From Rhodobacteraceae bacterium HLUCCO07 (GTDB taxonomy: Bacteria; Pseudomonadota; Alphaproteobacteria; Rhodobacterales; Rhodobacteraceae), in contig LJSU01000024.1 in NCBI GenBank assembly GCA_001314705.1, positions 224,976 to 288,975 of the forward strand: a DNA stretch of 64,000 bases, in the 5' to 3' direction. A program made the position numbers and the translations under genes. The notes under the pieces are model-generated. The model did no database searches, was not told the origin of the DNA, and saw only the letters and a list, made by a program, of their open reading frames with translations. Of the stretch, positions 17,952 through 26,830 are shown piece after piece; within the stretch, counting starts at the first letter, position 1; each line of letters starts with the position of its first letter.

Positions 17952-19640
17952 TCACCTGTTCGCCCGCGCCAGCAATCCCACAGCAACCAACCCCACCCCT
18001 ATGATCAAAACCGCCGCCGGCGCCGCGTTCCCTAGGTTTTCAAGGCTTGCCTCGTTGTGAACGCGCGTGGCGAGGGTGTCGAAGTTGAATGGCCGCAGCA
18101 AGAGCGTCGCCGGCAGTTCCTTGACGCAATCCACAAACACCAACAAAAGCGCTGAACCCACGGAACCTCGGATCAGTGGGTAATAAACCTCATACAGTGT
18201 CTGCCCCTGCGACCGACCAAGCGAGCGCGCCGCCATGGGCAAACTCGGCGATACGCGCCCCATCGCGGCATCGGCCGCCCCTTGTGCGATTGCAAAAAAG
18301 CGCACCGAATAGGCCAGAACCAGCGCAAAGGCAGATCCGGTCATGACAAGCCCGATATCGTGTCCTGTCAGGGACTCCACCCTGTCCGCGAACCAGTTAT
18401 CCATCGTCGCAAGAGGGATGAGAATTCCAACTGCAAGAACCGCCCCGGGCGCGGCATAGCCGATAGTTGTCACTGGCAACAGCTTTCGAGGCAGGCTTCG
18501 ACCCGACAAGCGTACGCCGTAAACAAGAAACACACCGGCCAGAACCGTCACAACAGCCGCTGACCCGCCAACCGTGAGCGTATTGATGAGCGCGCCAAGC
18601 AGGGCCGGGTTGGACCATTGATCCGCATTTGCCAACGCGTGTTTCAGGATGACAGTTGCTGGAAGCACGAATCCAACAGCAAATGGAATCAAGCACAACA
18701 AAACCGCGGTCGCCGCCGTCCACCCCGTGAGCCTTTTCCGTACAACCGGACGATGCCGGGTAGAAAGATCAAAAAACCTGACCTTTCGGCGCGAAAGTCT
18801 TTCAAGCATGACCAATAAAATGACGATCGCAAGGACCACCGATGCAATTTGCGCAGCACCCCCGGCATTGTTGCTCTCGAGCCAGACGTTGAAAATGCCG
18901 GCGGTCAGGGTCTGGATGGCAAAGAAATCGACCGTACCGAAATCATTCACGGTCTCCATCATCACGATCGCCACACCTGCCGCGATCGCCGGACGCGCCA
19001 TCGGCAGTCCAACCCGCCAGAATCGTGACAGCGCCCCTGCCCCCAGGCTCATCGCGACTTCTTCGGAACTCCCCGACTGCTCCCGGAATGCCGCCCGTGA
19101 GAGCAAATAGACATACGGGTAGAGCGACGCGCTCAATACGATGATCGCTGCGCCCATCGACCGGATCTCCGGAAACCAGTAATCCCGCGCCGATTGCCAG
19201 CCGAACAGCGCCCGCAAACCCGTCTGAACCGGCCCGGCATATTCCAGCAGGTCGACGAGTGCATAGGCGCCGACGTAGGCCGGAATTGCCAGCGGTAGCA
19301 ACAACAACCACTCGAGCCAGCGGGACATCGGAAAACTGTAGCGCGAGATGATCCATGCCACACCGGTTCCCACAACCGCGGTAACCGCTCCGACCGCCCC
19401 CATCAGGACAAGCGTATTATTCATGTAGCGCGGCAGTGTCGTCGCCATCAGATGTGGCCAGATGTTATCATTCGGAAACAGCGCAAGCCACAAGACAGAC
19501 GCAATCGGAGCGAGTACGATGATCGCGATGACCGTCGCCCCGACGGACCAAGGGTCCACCAGATCACGCCAATTACGCCCTTTGATTCCAGAAAGAGTCC
19601 CGGTGTACATTCTTGTCCTGTTGCCCGTTTTTGGTTCCAT
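17952..19640 (-). CDS. Ferric-iron-type ABC transporter permease (FbpB/SfuB family)
   Basis: The 562-residue protein is a tandem of two binding-protein-dependent permease domains, each with about six membrane segments. The two ATPase-contact loops are EEVAMSLGAGALSRFWRVGLPMARP and a second, diverged one around MAARSLGRSQGQTLYEVYYP. This is the plan of FbpB-type iron(III) permeases. No binding protein or ATPase gene lies beside it, so it must pair with components encoded elsewhere. Other substrates of this family (thiamine, phosphonate) are less likely from the motifs but not excluded. Confidence 0.85.
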   Translation of the reverse strand: MEPKTGNRTRMYTGTLSGIKGRNWRDLVDPWSVGATVIAIIVLAPIASVLWLALFPNDNIWPHLMATTLPRYMNNTLVLMGAVGAVTAVVGTGVAWIISRYSFPMSRWLEWLLLLPLAIPAYVGAYALVDLLEYAGPVQTGLRALFGWQSARDYWFPEIRSMGAAIIVLSASLYPYVYLLSRAAFREQSGSSEEVAMSLGAGALSRFWRVGLPMARPAIAAGVAIVMMETVNDFGTVDFFAIQTLTAGIFNVWLESNNAGGAAQIASVVLAIVILLVMLERLSRRKVRFFDLSTRHRPVVRKRLTGWTAATAVLLCLIPFAVGFVLPATVILKHALANADQWSNPALLGALINTLTVGGSAAVVTVLAGVFLVYGVRLSGRSLPRKLLPVTTIGYAAPGAVLAVGILIPLATMDNWFADRVESLTGHDIGLVMTGSAFALVLAYSVRFFAIAQGAADAAMGRVSPSLPMAARSLGRSQGQTLYEVYYPLIRGSVGSALLLVFVDCVKELPATLLLRPFNFDTLATRVHNEASLENLGNAAPAAVLIIGVGLVAVGLLARANR

Positions 19641-19752
19641 GGTCCAGAAAAGACCTTATAGTGCGACAAAACAGCGTGGGGAAGTTCACCTGTAGCCGTG
19701 CGACAGTTCCCGGCCGGTGGCGAGTTCCACGCATAATGATACGAGGCGATGA

Positions 19753-20628
19753 ATGCAGGTCATGTTTCACGCAGGCGTTCACTGCACCGACGATGATCGC
19801 GTGTTGAAATGTCTTTTGCGCAACCGAAGCGAATTCGCGGAAATCGGCTCGGTCGTTCCGCCCCCAGGGCGCTATCGCAAGCTTATACACCAAACCCTTG
19901 TCGCCCTTACGAACGCCGAACCTGCACCGGATGCACGTGAGGTGCTGCTGGAAAACATACTTGAGGGCGATCATGCGGACAGGCTGCTGCTTTCCAACGA
20001 AAACCTGTTCTGCATTCCCAAGCTGGCGCTTTCAAACGGTGTGTTCTACCCCAATGCAGGAATGCGAATCGGACAACTGAAATCCCTGTTCAAAGGCGAC
20101 CAGATCGAGGTTTTCCTTGCCATCCGCAACCCCGCCACATTTCTTCCTGCGCTTTTCAACACTGCGCCGGTCGAGGATTTCGAAGAGTTGTTGCGCGGAA
20201 GTCAGCCGCATGAGCTTCTCTGGGCAGAGCTGATTTGGCGCATTCGCAATGAACACCCCGATGTGCCGCTGACTGTGTGGTGTAACGAAGACAGCCCGTT
20301 GATATGGGCGCAGATCATTCGTGAAATGGCAGGGTTGAGCCCGGGAAACACGATCAAGGGCGGCTTTGACCTGCTGTCCGAGATCATGACCCGTGACGGT
20401 ATGAAACGATTCCGCGCCTATCTGGCCGAACACCCGACGATGACCGAAGTTCAGAAACGCCGGGTGATGGTCGCATTTCTCGACAAATTCGCGCGCGAGG
20501 ACATGATCGAGGAAGAGCTGGATTTGCCTGGCTGGACCATTGAACTCGTCGACGCGCTGACCGAAGCCTATGATGAGGATGTTTACGAGATCGCTCGCAT
20601 TCCGGGGGTCAACTTCATCGCGCCTTGA
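19753..20628 (+). CDS. Conserved hypothetical protein, possibly sulfotransferase-fold
   Basis: The 291-residue soluble protein has no assigned function. Its start (MQVMFHAGVHCTDDDRVLKCL) has the shape of a sulfotransferase PAPS-binding loop (compare HIGTHKTGT) but lacks the usual Lys-Thr-Gly pattern. A later stretch, IEVFLAIRNPATFLPALF, resembles the 3-prime-phosphate loop (RxP). These are weak pattern matches, made by eye. The C-terminus is charged and helical. A single gene between the permease and GapR, it has no operon partner. Confidence 0.6.
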   Translation: MQVMFHAGVHCTDDDRVLKCLLRNRSEFAEIGSVVPPPGRYRKLIHQTLVALTNAEPAPDAREVLLENILEGDHADRLLLSNENLFCIPKLALSNGVFYPNAGMRIGQLKSLFKGDQIEVFLAIRNPATFLPALFNTAPVEDFEELLRGSQPHELLWAELIWRIRNEHPDVPLTVWCNEDSPLIWAQIIREMAGLSPGNTIKGGFDLLSEIMTRDGMKRFRAYLAEHPTMTEVQKRRVMVAFLDKFAREDMIEEELDLPGWTIELVDALTEAYDEDVYEIARIPGVNFIAP

Positions 20629-20652
20629 ATCAGTTTGCGAACACTTCGGGCC

Positions 20653-20928
20653 TCAGCGCATTCCAAGTGCTTCCTTGTACATGTCCAGCACCGCCTCTTC
20701 CTCGGCGATATCATCGGCATCGCGTTTGCGAAGTGCAATGACCTTGCGCATGACCTTGGTGTCATAGCCACGTGCCTTGGCCTCCGCCATCACCTCTTTC
20801 TGCTGATCAGCGATGTCCTTTTTCTCGGCCTCAAGCCGCTCGAAACGCTCGATGAACTGCCGCAGTTCATTCGCCGTGACACGATAGGTCGAATCGTGAT
20901 CGCTCTGCAAAGTGTCGTTGTCGGTCAT
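20653..20928 (-). CDS. gapR: GapR-family nucleoid-associated protein (DUF2312)
   Basis: The 91-residue coiled-coil protein has the DUF2312 pattern: NELRQFIERFERLEAEKKDIADQQKEV followed by ARGYDTKVMRKVIALRKRDADD. GapR of Caulobacter binds AT-rich overtwisted DNA and helps topoisomerases during replication and transcription. The start at 20928 was chosen over upstream in-frame starts because the family begins here. The gene is convergent with the preceding one. Confidence 0.88.
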   Translation of the reverse strand: MTDNDTLQSDHDSTYRVTANELRQFIERFERLEAEKKDIADQQKEVMAEAKARGYDTKVMRKVIALRKRDADDIAEEEAVLDMYKEALGMR

Positions 20929-21068
20929 GCTCGGGCCTCCTGACTTACGGAAGGCACTGACTACCCCTCTCCCCCCAACCCCGCAAGAGGGTATCGCAAC
21001 GTGATCTTGCGCTTTGCACCGCGATCCTTTAGCCGCGGGACATCGCATTTCAAACGAGGGCGGGCACG

Positions 21069-21284
21069 ATGCAAATCCTGATCTGGACAGGCGCTGGTGT
21101 GACGTTGATCGGGCTGCTTGGACTCCTCTGGTGCATCATTCAGGCCTTGAGTGCCAAGCGCGAGAAGCTGTCAGACGAAGCAATGCGCGCCCGCCTGGGC
21201 CGTCTCATGCCGATCAACCTCGCATCCCTGTCGATCGCGACCATCGGCCTGATTCTGGTAATCGTCGGCATCGTTCTGGCCTAA
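21069..21284 (+). CDS. Small two-helix membrane protein
   Basis: The 71-residue protein has an N-terminal membrane segment (WTGAGVTLIGLLGLLWCIIQAL), a charged loop (SAKREKLSDEAMRARLGRL) and a second segment (LASLSIATIGLILVIVGIVLA). A GAGGGCGGG precedes the ATG. Such small proteins are widespread in Rhodobacterales; the function is unknown. It overlaps the convergent FadJ-like gene by four bases at their 3-prime ends. Confidence 0.7.
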   Translation: MQILIWTGAGVTLIGLLGLLWCIIQALSAKREKLSDEAMRARLGRLMPINLASLSIATIGLILVIVGIVLA

Positions 21285-23308
21285 TCGTCAAATCCGGTGC
21301 CGTTCTTGATCCTCTCGTCAAGTACCGGCCACAGGCTCCATAAGCGTGGACCGGACGAATTGAACGCCTGCAACGCCTTTCTGATCCGTACAAGGCCAAC
21401 GGATTCGGCCCATTTCATCGGCCCCCCCGATGAACGCGGCATGCCAAGCCCATGGATCGCAACCAGGTCAACGTACGCGCCGCGCGTGACGATACCACTC
21501 TCGAGCAATTCCAGCCCCAGGCTCACAAGAGCCAGCAGGATACGCTGGCGGATCTCCTCGGCCCCCGGTCCGTGCCCATCTGGCCCTGTCTTGCGCCAGC
21601 GCTCAATGATTGCTTCTGCTTGCGGATCGGCTTTGGCCGGTCCGCCATCAGCATCGTAACGGAAAAAGCCTCGACCCGACGCAACTCCATTACGCCCGAC
21701 TGCAGTAAATGCCCTGTTCAGCAGGTCCTCGGGCTCTTGCCCCTCAATCGCGGTCAATCTGGTCGGCTGCGCAGCGAGTCCCTCACGATCCATCATCATG
21801 AACGGTCCGGTTCGCCAACCGAGCGCCCGCTCGACCTGCCACGGCGATGCACCGTGCCGCACACACCACTCTGCCGCCTCAAAGAACCTGGCCACCAATG
21901 CCTGAAAAAGACACCCGTTCTTCGGGGCGACAGGTATCATCACATTGTTCATCGCGCGGATCAGCGCTTCACTCCGCAGAATTGTTTCTTCCGGCACGCC
22001 ACGCGGGACAACAAGCTCGGTCAGCCGGGCAGATGACGGTGGAGGCTGAAAGACGACACCGACCACCCGATCGGTGAAGAGGTGCGAAATAGCCTCTGCC
22101 CGCAGCGCCACATTCGATCCGAGCAGAACCGGGACATCTGGCTTGCTTGCCGAGCAGAGGCGCTTGCTGACTTCTTCCATCTCAGATAGCGGAAAGCCTC
22201 CGGCCTCGATGACAATGTCACCTCTGCCAACCACATCCACCATTCGCCCGCCGGTCAGCCTGGACAAACGCGCCTGCGCCCGTTCGATCGTCATCCGGTT
22301 GGCCTTAACCTGCTGGGCGCTGAGCTCCTCGATCTCCTTGATGAGCCGACCCGAACCTCCCTCCACCTGTTCGGCAAGATGAACGTGCGCACCGGCATCA
22401 AGACTGGCAAGCGCAAGCTCTCGGGCCATTCGGCTTTCCCCGAATACCACCACGTCCCTCGGCGCCGACTGCCTGGGTGCCAGATAGAACCCCTCCGCTT
22501 GCGCGACATGTACAAGCGCGGCAGCTCTCGTACTCTCCCGAACTGAATCGAACATGGATTTCTCGAAAGCCATCCCTGCATCGAAAGGCAACAATTGCGC
22601 CGCCTCGACACAATCGACAACCGCCTTTGCCTCGGGTGACAAATGCCCCCGGCGAGCCTCCGCAACTGCCTTCTGATATCGGATCGGATCCGACAGCCCC
22701 GCCGCGACAGCATCGGCCGTGCCGCCGCCAGTTCCGCCCCCGGCGACAAGATCACGTGCCACGTTCTTCGCCTCACCAATGAAATGGGAGGCGACGATCC
22801 GATCGAAAAGTGGTGCGAAAACAGGATCTTCGGCGGGCATCAAGCGCCCCGAAAGCATAAGCTCAATCGCGGGTTTTGCGCCCAGAAATCTCGGAAGCCG
22901 CTGCGTCGCGCCCGCGTAAGGGCACAGCCCCCACCTGATTTCCCTGAAGCCGAGCTTGGTCCCGACATGTGCAACGCGCGCGTGAGCAGCCAATGCCAAT
23001 GACAGCGCGCCGTCGCACACATCGCCCTTCAAGGCGCCGACAACCGGCATCTCGAAACAGGCTATTCGGGAACACAATTCGCCAAGCCTTTCGTCCGTCG
23101 GCCCGCGCATGATCTCGGACAAGGGTGGCCCGCCCGGGAACCCCTCATCCTCTCCCGCGATCACGATGGCGATGGCACCATCGGCTTGTGCCTGATCAAG
23201 GGCGCCATCAATTGCGTCAATCACGCACCGGTCCATCAAGCCGGGTGCCCTTGTCACGCGCAAGATCGCGATTTCGTCTTCAATTTCATATGAAAGGCAC
23301 TGCGCCAC
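21281..23308 (-). CDS. Degenerate FadJ/FadB-like enoyl-CoA hydratase / 3-hydroxyacyl-CoA dehydrogenase
   Basis: The 675-residue protein has an N-terminal crotonase domain (about 1-190), an NAD-binding 3-hydroxyacyl-CoA dehydrogenase domain (about 300-470) and its C-terminal domain, as in FadJ. Several key residues are missing. The crotonase Glu of the GGLELAL motif is Ser (GALSLAL). The NAD motif GxGxxG reads VVFGESRMAREL. The catalytic His of the HFFxP motif is Val (VVFQPPPSSARLTELV). The other crotonase Glu (FREIRWGL) is kept. It may be a catalytically impaired paralogue or act on different CoA esters. It is a single gene. Confidence 0.8.
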   Translation of the reverse strand: MAQCLSYEIEDEIAILRVTRAPGLMDRCVIDAIDGALDQAQADGAIAIVIAGEDEGFPGGPPLSEIMRGPTDERLGELCSRIACFEMPVVGALKGDVCDGALSLALAAHARVAHVGTKLGFREIRWGLCPYAGATQRLPRFLGAKPAIELMLSGRLMPAEDPVFAPLFDRIVASHFIGEAKNVARDLVAGGGTGGGTADAVAAGLSDPIRYQKAVAEARRGHLSPEAKAVVDCVEAAQLLPFDAGMAFEKSMFDSVRESTRAAALVHVAQAEGFYLAPRQSAPRDVVVFGESRMARELALASLDAGAHVHLAEQVEGGSGRLIKEIEELSAQQVKANRMTIERAQARLSRLTGGRMVDVVGRGDIVIEAGGFPLSEMEEVSKRLCSASKPDVPVLLGSNVALRAEAISHLFTDRVVGVVFQPPPSSARLTELVVPRGVPEETILRSEALIRAMNNVMIPVAPKNGCLFQALVARFFEAAEWCVRHGASPWQVERALGWRTGPFMMMDREGLAAQPTRLTAIEGQEPEDLLNRAFTAVGRNGVASGRGFFRYDADGGPAKADPQAEAIIERWRKTGPDGHGPGAEEIRQRILLALVSLGLELLESGIVTRGAYVDLVAIHGLGMPRSSGGPMKWAESVGLVRIRKALQAFNSSGPRLWSLWPVLDERIKNGTGFDD

Positions 23309-23396
23309 CGATGGGCTCTTCCCCAGGAATGTCTTTCGACAAATCTATTGGCAGCCCGCGCTTTCGTGCAAGTTCCGAGTCACGTAAAACCCGACT

Positions 23397-23615
23397 TCAC
23401 ACCGGCATGTTGTCAAACTGCGCCTCGATTCTTTCCTCCATCAGAAAATCATCAAGCTGTCGAACACGTTTTGGCGGCTCAAGTCCAGCCTCGAGCATTC
23501 GCTCGACCAACATGTGCAAATCCTCTTGCAGCAGATGACGCTTTTCGTCCGGAAGGCTCTCGATCCGCGATTCCAGCATCTCAAGTGATCGCTTCAATGA
23601 GTCTTTCTGGCTCAT
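23397..23615 (-). CDS. Small helical hypothetical protein
   Basis: The 72-residue charged protein is predicted from composition to be mostly helical (MSQKDSLKRSLEMLESRIES and LLQEDLHMLVERMLEAGLE). AGGA precedes the ATG. It lies 48 bases downstream of the DksA-like gene on the same strand and may be co-transcribed. I do not recognise a family. Confidence 0.6.
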   Translation of the reverse strand: MSQKDSLKRSLEMLESRIESLPDEKRHLLQEDLHMLVERMLEAGLEPPKRVRQLDDFLMEERIEAQFDNMPV

Positions 23616-23663
23616 GCCATGTCCTTTCGCTCGGTCATGACCCCCGTTCGCAAGCCGTCAGAA

Positions 23664-23987
23664 TCACAGTGATGCAGCGCAGGTCTTGCAAAATGGCGTG
23701 TATGGCAAGACATCGAGCCGTGCCTCCGATATCTCTGCGCCGCATTTCGCACAGATCCCGTATTCTCCATCCCGCATCCTTTGAAGAGCGGCCCGAATAC
23801 GCCTGATTTCTTCCTGACCGGCCAGCCCAAGCCCCTCAAGGACTTCGTCGTCCTCGCGTTCTGTCGCCAACTCTTCCCAGTCTTTCGACTGGTGCGCATC
23901 AAGCTCTTCCTCGATCGCATGCAATCTCTGGTCAAGTTCCGACAAGCGCGCCATCAGCAGCGCACGATACTTCGCATAGGACTTCAT
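23664..23987 (-). CDS. TraR/DksA-family zinc-finger protein
   Basis: The 107-residue protein has an N-terminal coiled coil (about 1-45) and a C-terminal C4 zinc finger with Cys79-x2-Cys82 and Cys100-x2-Cys103 (GICAKCGAEISEARLDVLPY then CKTC). Small members bind RNA polymerase in the secondary channel and modulate transcription with or without ppGpp. It lacks part of the longer DksA N-terminus. The gene is divergent from the persulfide dioxygenase unit and shares its control region. Confidence 0.85.
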   Translation of the reverse strand: MKSYAKYRALLMARLSELDQRLHAIEEELDAHQSKDWEELATEREDDEVLEGLGLAGQEEIRRIRAALQRMRDGEYGICAKCGAEISEARLDVLPYTPFCKTCAASL

Positions 23988-24008
23988 ATGGTCGCACTCC
24001 TCCCTCGT

Positions 24009-24033
24009 TCAAATGCGAGAATCACACATTTGA
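24009..24033. promoter_or_regulatory. Inverted repeat in the control region of the DksA-like and persulfide dioxygenase genes
   Basis: TCAAATG and CATTTGA (24009-24015 and 24027-24033) are a perfect 7-bp inverted repeat with an 11-base spacer, 22 bases upstream of the DksA-like start. The element containing its ATGCGAGAA (24013-24021) recurs at 24091, nearer the dioxygenase gene. It may be an operator; the regulator is unknown. Confidence 0.4.
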
Positions 24034-24045
24034 GACCGATAATCA

Positions 24046-24059
24046 TTGACACAAATCAA
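24046..24059. promoter_or_regulatory. FNR/CRP-type box candidate
   Basis: TTGACACAAATCAA matches TTGAT-N4-ATCAA with one change (C for T). It lies between the divergent starts, 59 bases from the DksA-like gene and 95 from the persulfide dioxygenase gene. Confidence 0.4.
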
Positions 24060-24153
24060 AGGCACGTCATCTGATACCCGGTTGAAACACATGCGAGAAA
24101 TTACATATTAAATAAAGGCCACGGCAAGCAAACCGTAACCAAAAGGAGTCGCC

Positions 24154-25017
24154 ATGTCACCCGATGTGAAAGCCTTTTTCGACGATGCCACGAATACGAT
24201 TTCCTACGTTGTGCGCGACCCGAACGGGTCATCCTGCGCCATTATCGACTCCGTTCTTGATTTCGATTACGCCTCCGGTCGAACGGACACGGCTTCGGCA
24301 GATCGGATCATCGATTGGGTGAGGCAAAAGGATCTGACGGTGGAATGGTTGCTGGAGACGCATGTGCATGCCGATCATCTTTCGGCAGCTCCCTACATCC
24401 AGCAGGCTCTGGGAGGCAAGATCGGAATAGGCGACCGTATAAGGGTCGTTCAAGATACCTTCGGCAAGGTTTTCAATGAAGGCACGGAATTCGAGCGGGA
24501 TGGTTCGCAGTTCGATCAGCTCTTTTCCGAAGGCGACAGCTTCATGATCGGGCAACTTCGCGGCGACGTGCTTCATACGCCGGGCCACACCCCGGCCTGC
24601 CTGACCTATGTCATTGGCGATGCAGCCTTTGTTGGCGATACGCTTTTCATGCCTGATTTCGGCACAGCGCGGTGTGATTTTCCCGGCGGCTCTTCACAAG
24701 TTCTCTATGAATCCGTTCAGAAGATCCTGACATTGCCAGATGCAACTCGAATTTTCGTTGGCCACGACTACAAGGCGCCAGGTCGCGATGAGTATGCATG
24801 GGAAACAACCGTCGGCGAACAGAAAGCTCGAAACATCCATGTCGGCGATGGCAGGTCAAAGGATGAGTTCGTGAAGATGCGCGACGAGCGTGACGCAACT
24901 TTGCCCATGCCGAAACTGATCATTCCGTCCCTTCAGGTAAACATGCGCGCAGGCCGTATGCCGGAACCGGACGCGAAAGGCGACGTGTTCCTCAAAGTGC
25001 CGGTCAACAAGCTTTGA
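24154..25017 (+). CDS. Persulfide dioxygenase-like MBL-fold protein (ETHE1/Blh family)
   Basis: The 287-residue MBL-fold protein has HVHADH (His70-x-His72-x-Asp74-His75), HTPGHTPAC, GDTLFMPDFGTARCDFPGG and VGHDY, the residues that bind the single mononuclear iron in ETHE1-type persulfide dioxygenases. It converts glutathione persulfide to sulfite in the cytoplasm. AAAAGGAG precedes the ATG. The DUF442 phosphatase-like gene follows, as in BigR-type sulfide-detoxification operons, but no BigR gene is adjacent. Sulfite made here could feed other sulfur-oxidation steps. Confidence 0.88.
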   Translation: MSPDVKAFFDDATNTISYVVRDPNGSSCAIIDSVLDFDYASGRTDTASADRIIDWVRQKDLTVEWLLETHVHADHLSAAPYIQQALGGKIGIGDRIRVVQDTFGKVFNEGTEFERDGSQFDQLFSEGDSFMIGQLRGDVLHTPGHTPACLTYVIGDAAFVGDTLFMPDFGTARCDFPGGSSQVLYESVQKILTLPDATRIFVGHDYKAPGRDEYAWETTVGEQKARNIHVGDGRSKDEFVKMRDERDATLPMPKLIIPSLQVNMRAGRMPEPDAKGDVFLKVPVNKL

Positions 25018-25080
25018 GAACTCTAATGACCAATGCACCAGGCGCTGGACAGCGTCATGGCACCTGAAAAAGAGCGCAAT

Positions 25081-25509
25081 ATGGATATTCGCACACTGAC
25101 GCCTCGATACGCGGTGAGCCCACAGGTCTCCGCCTCCGATGCCAAAGAAATCGCGGAAGTCGGTTTCACGACCGTGATCTGCAATCGGCCGGATGGGGAG
25201 GTCTCAGAAGATCAACGCGCGGAAGCGATAGGCGAGGCGATGCGTGCGGCCGGGCTGGACTTCCACGTCTTGCCCGTCGGCAATCAAGGAATGACCGGCG
25301 AGTTGATCGCGGCTCAGCGTGATCTGATCGCTTCCTCCACCGGCCCGGTTTTGGCCTATTGCAATTCAGGGACGCGCTCGACATTCGTCTGGGCCCTCGG
25401 GCAGGCGGGCAGAATGCCTGTGGACCAGATCATCGAGATCGCCGCCGGCGCTGGCTACAACATCACTCAGCTTGCGCCCCATCTCGAGCGGGGCTTGCCG
25501 TCGTCCTGA
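25081..25509 (+). CDS. DUF442/TIGR01244-family sulfurtransferase or phosphatase-like protein
   Basis: The 142-residue protein has the Cys-loop CNSGTRS (Cys94 to Ser100) of a protein-tyrosine-phosphatase-like fold, together with VICNRPDGE and FHVLPVGNQGMT. Members are often fused or adjacent to persulfide dioxygenases and are proposed to move persulfide sulfur; this is family knowledge, not proof for this protein. The ATG at 25081 is preceded by AAAGAG; the frame is open to 25033. It lies 63 bases after the dioxygenase gene. Confidence 0.82.
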   Translation: MDIRTLTPRYAVSPQVSASDAKEIAEVGFTTVICNRPDGEVSEDQRAEAIGEAMRAAGLDFHVLPVGNQGMTGELIAAQRDLIASSTGPVLAYCNSGTRSTFVWALGQAGRMPVDQIIEIAAGAGYNITQLAPHLERGLPSS

Positions 25510-25547
25510 CTCGTCAGTGGTGTTGCGCGACGCGATACTGCTGCAAT

Positions 25548-26708
25548 TCAGGAAAACTCGGGCAGATCGCTCAGATCCGGCAAATCTGATACCTGATCGC
25601 CAGTTTCTGGCGATGTCGAGGACAGGTCATGCGTGGCTGAGTCATCCCGCGGTTGAAGTTTCGCGGAAGCCTCGTGATCCTGCGAAAGATCCATCCCTTG
25701 TGCGCTCTTTTCGTGCCAATGCGCAGGCATCGAGGCCTCAGTGGCAGGGGGCGCGTCGGAAACTTGCCTTGTTCCCGCCGCCAGCTCGGACCCGCGTTCG
25801 CGTTGCATTTCATGCGCATTCACACGAATAGCGCGAAAGCCATTTCTTTGCCCCAGTTGGAACGACCCCGGAAGGCAATCCGTTTGCGTGTGCAATTGCA
25901 CCCTCGAAAGAGCATCTTTCGGAAAGTCGAGGACATCCCCGACCGCAAGAGCCCTAATCGCTGGCAAGGGCATCGCATATCGCCACAGTACCGCGTCCAG
26001 ACTGACTTCAGCGCCCATCAAGCTGCCCTGCTCCTTGAACCCGGCTTGCTGCTCACGGTCCAATTGACGGGTGTCGGACCCTTGCGCGCCACCAGAAGCG
26101 CCAGCGATCGCGGTGTGTGATTGCAAGGGAAGCGCCAGGACCATTTCGCCATACTTGGCACCGTCGCCCAACTCGACATCGAGTCTGAACAAATGGAATT
26201 CCGGCGCCTGCAACAACAATCCAAGCATTCTGACGCAATCGATCCGCGCACCGAACCGGAAACCCCGGACCGGGATGTCGTCGTCGTGCGGGACAAGCTC
26301 TTCGCTCATCGCGGATAATGTCAGGTCGATCAAAGGCGCGAAAAGTGCCGCGTCGATCTGGGTCGGTTCGCGTGCTTCGCTGGGCCTTGGGAGTACGCGG
26401 CCCAGTGTCTGACACTCGACAAGCGCGCCGAGAAAGGGCATGTCGATGGCCGAAACACCGACCGCGCCATCCGACCCATCGAGCACCGTAATCAACCACT
26501 CATCATTGATCTGCTCGAGAACCATCTCCTGCGTGACGCGGCCAACCTGAACTCCGGTGACCACCAAGGGCAGGTCGAACAGCTTCTCGGCCGCGCGCGC
26601 CAACGCAAGCCGCACCGCCCGCGCCGGGGTCATGACCCGGGCCTCATAGCCGCTGCGCCCACTTCTGGCCTTTCGCCGCAGTACCCCATGTGCGTCGCTT
26701 GCGATCAT
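25548..26708 (-). CDS. FliM/FliN-family (SPOA) C-ring-like protein
   Basis: The 386-residue protein starts at the ATG at 26708, which has a clear AAGGAGG. Its middle (about residues 30-200) resembles FliM in LITVLDGSDGAVGVSAIDM and REPTQIDAALFAPLIDLTL. A SPOA domain follows (about 235-300, SLDAVLWRYAMPLPAIRALA). The last 80 or so residues are a Ser/Asp/Gln-rich tail ending in DLPEFS, which ordinary FliM lacks. No CheY-binding N-peptide is evident. It lies downstream of the symporter-kinase gene, 122 bases away. It may be a flagellar switch component or another SPOA protein; no other flagellar gene is nearby. Confidence 0.7.
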   Translation of the reverse strand: MIASDAHGVLRRKARSGRSGYEARVMTPARAVRLALARAAEKLFDLPLVVTGVQVGRVTQEMVLEQINDEWLITVLDGSDGAVGVSAIDMPFLGALVECQTLGRVLPRPSEAREPTQIDAALFAPLIDLTLSAMSEELVPHDDDIPVRGFRFGARIDCVRMLGLLLQAPEFHLFRLDVELGDGAKYGEMVLALPLQSHTAIAGASGGAQGSDTRQLDREQQAGFKEQGSLMGAEVSLDAVLWRYAMPLPAIRALAVGDVLDFPKDALSRVQLHTQTDCLPGSFQLGQRNGFRAIRVNAHEMQRERGSELAAGTRQVSDAPPATEASMPAHWHEKSAQGMDLSQDHEASAKLQPRDDSATHDLSSTSPETGDQVSDLPDLSDLPEFS

Positions 26709-26830
26709 GTCCTCCTTCCCGGCATGTTGCGAAATGTGCAGCCAACCTAAGATGGCGTGAGTTACCAATCTGTTATCGAAAGAGGATCGACCGCAATAAA
26801 TGTCGTTGAACCACGGCTCTTTCGCCCCGG

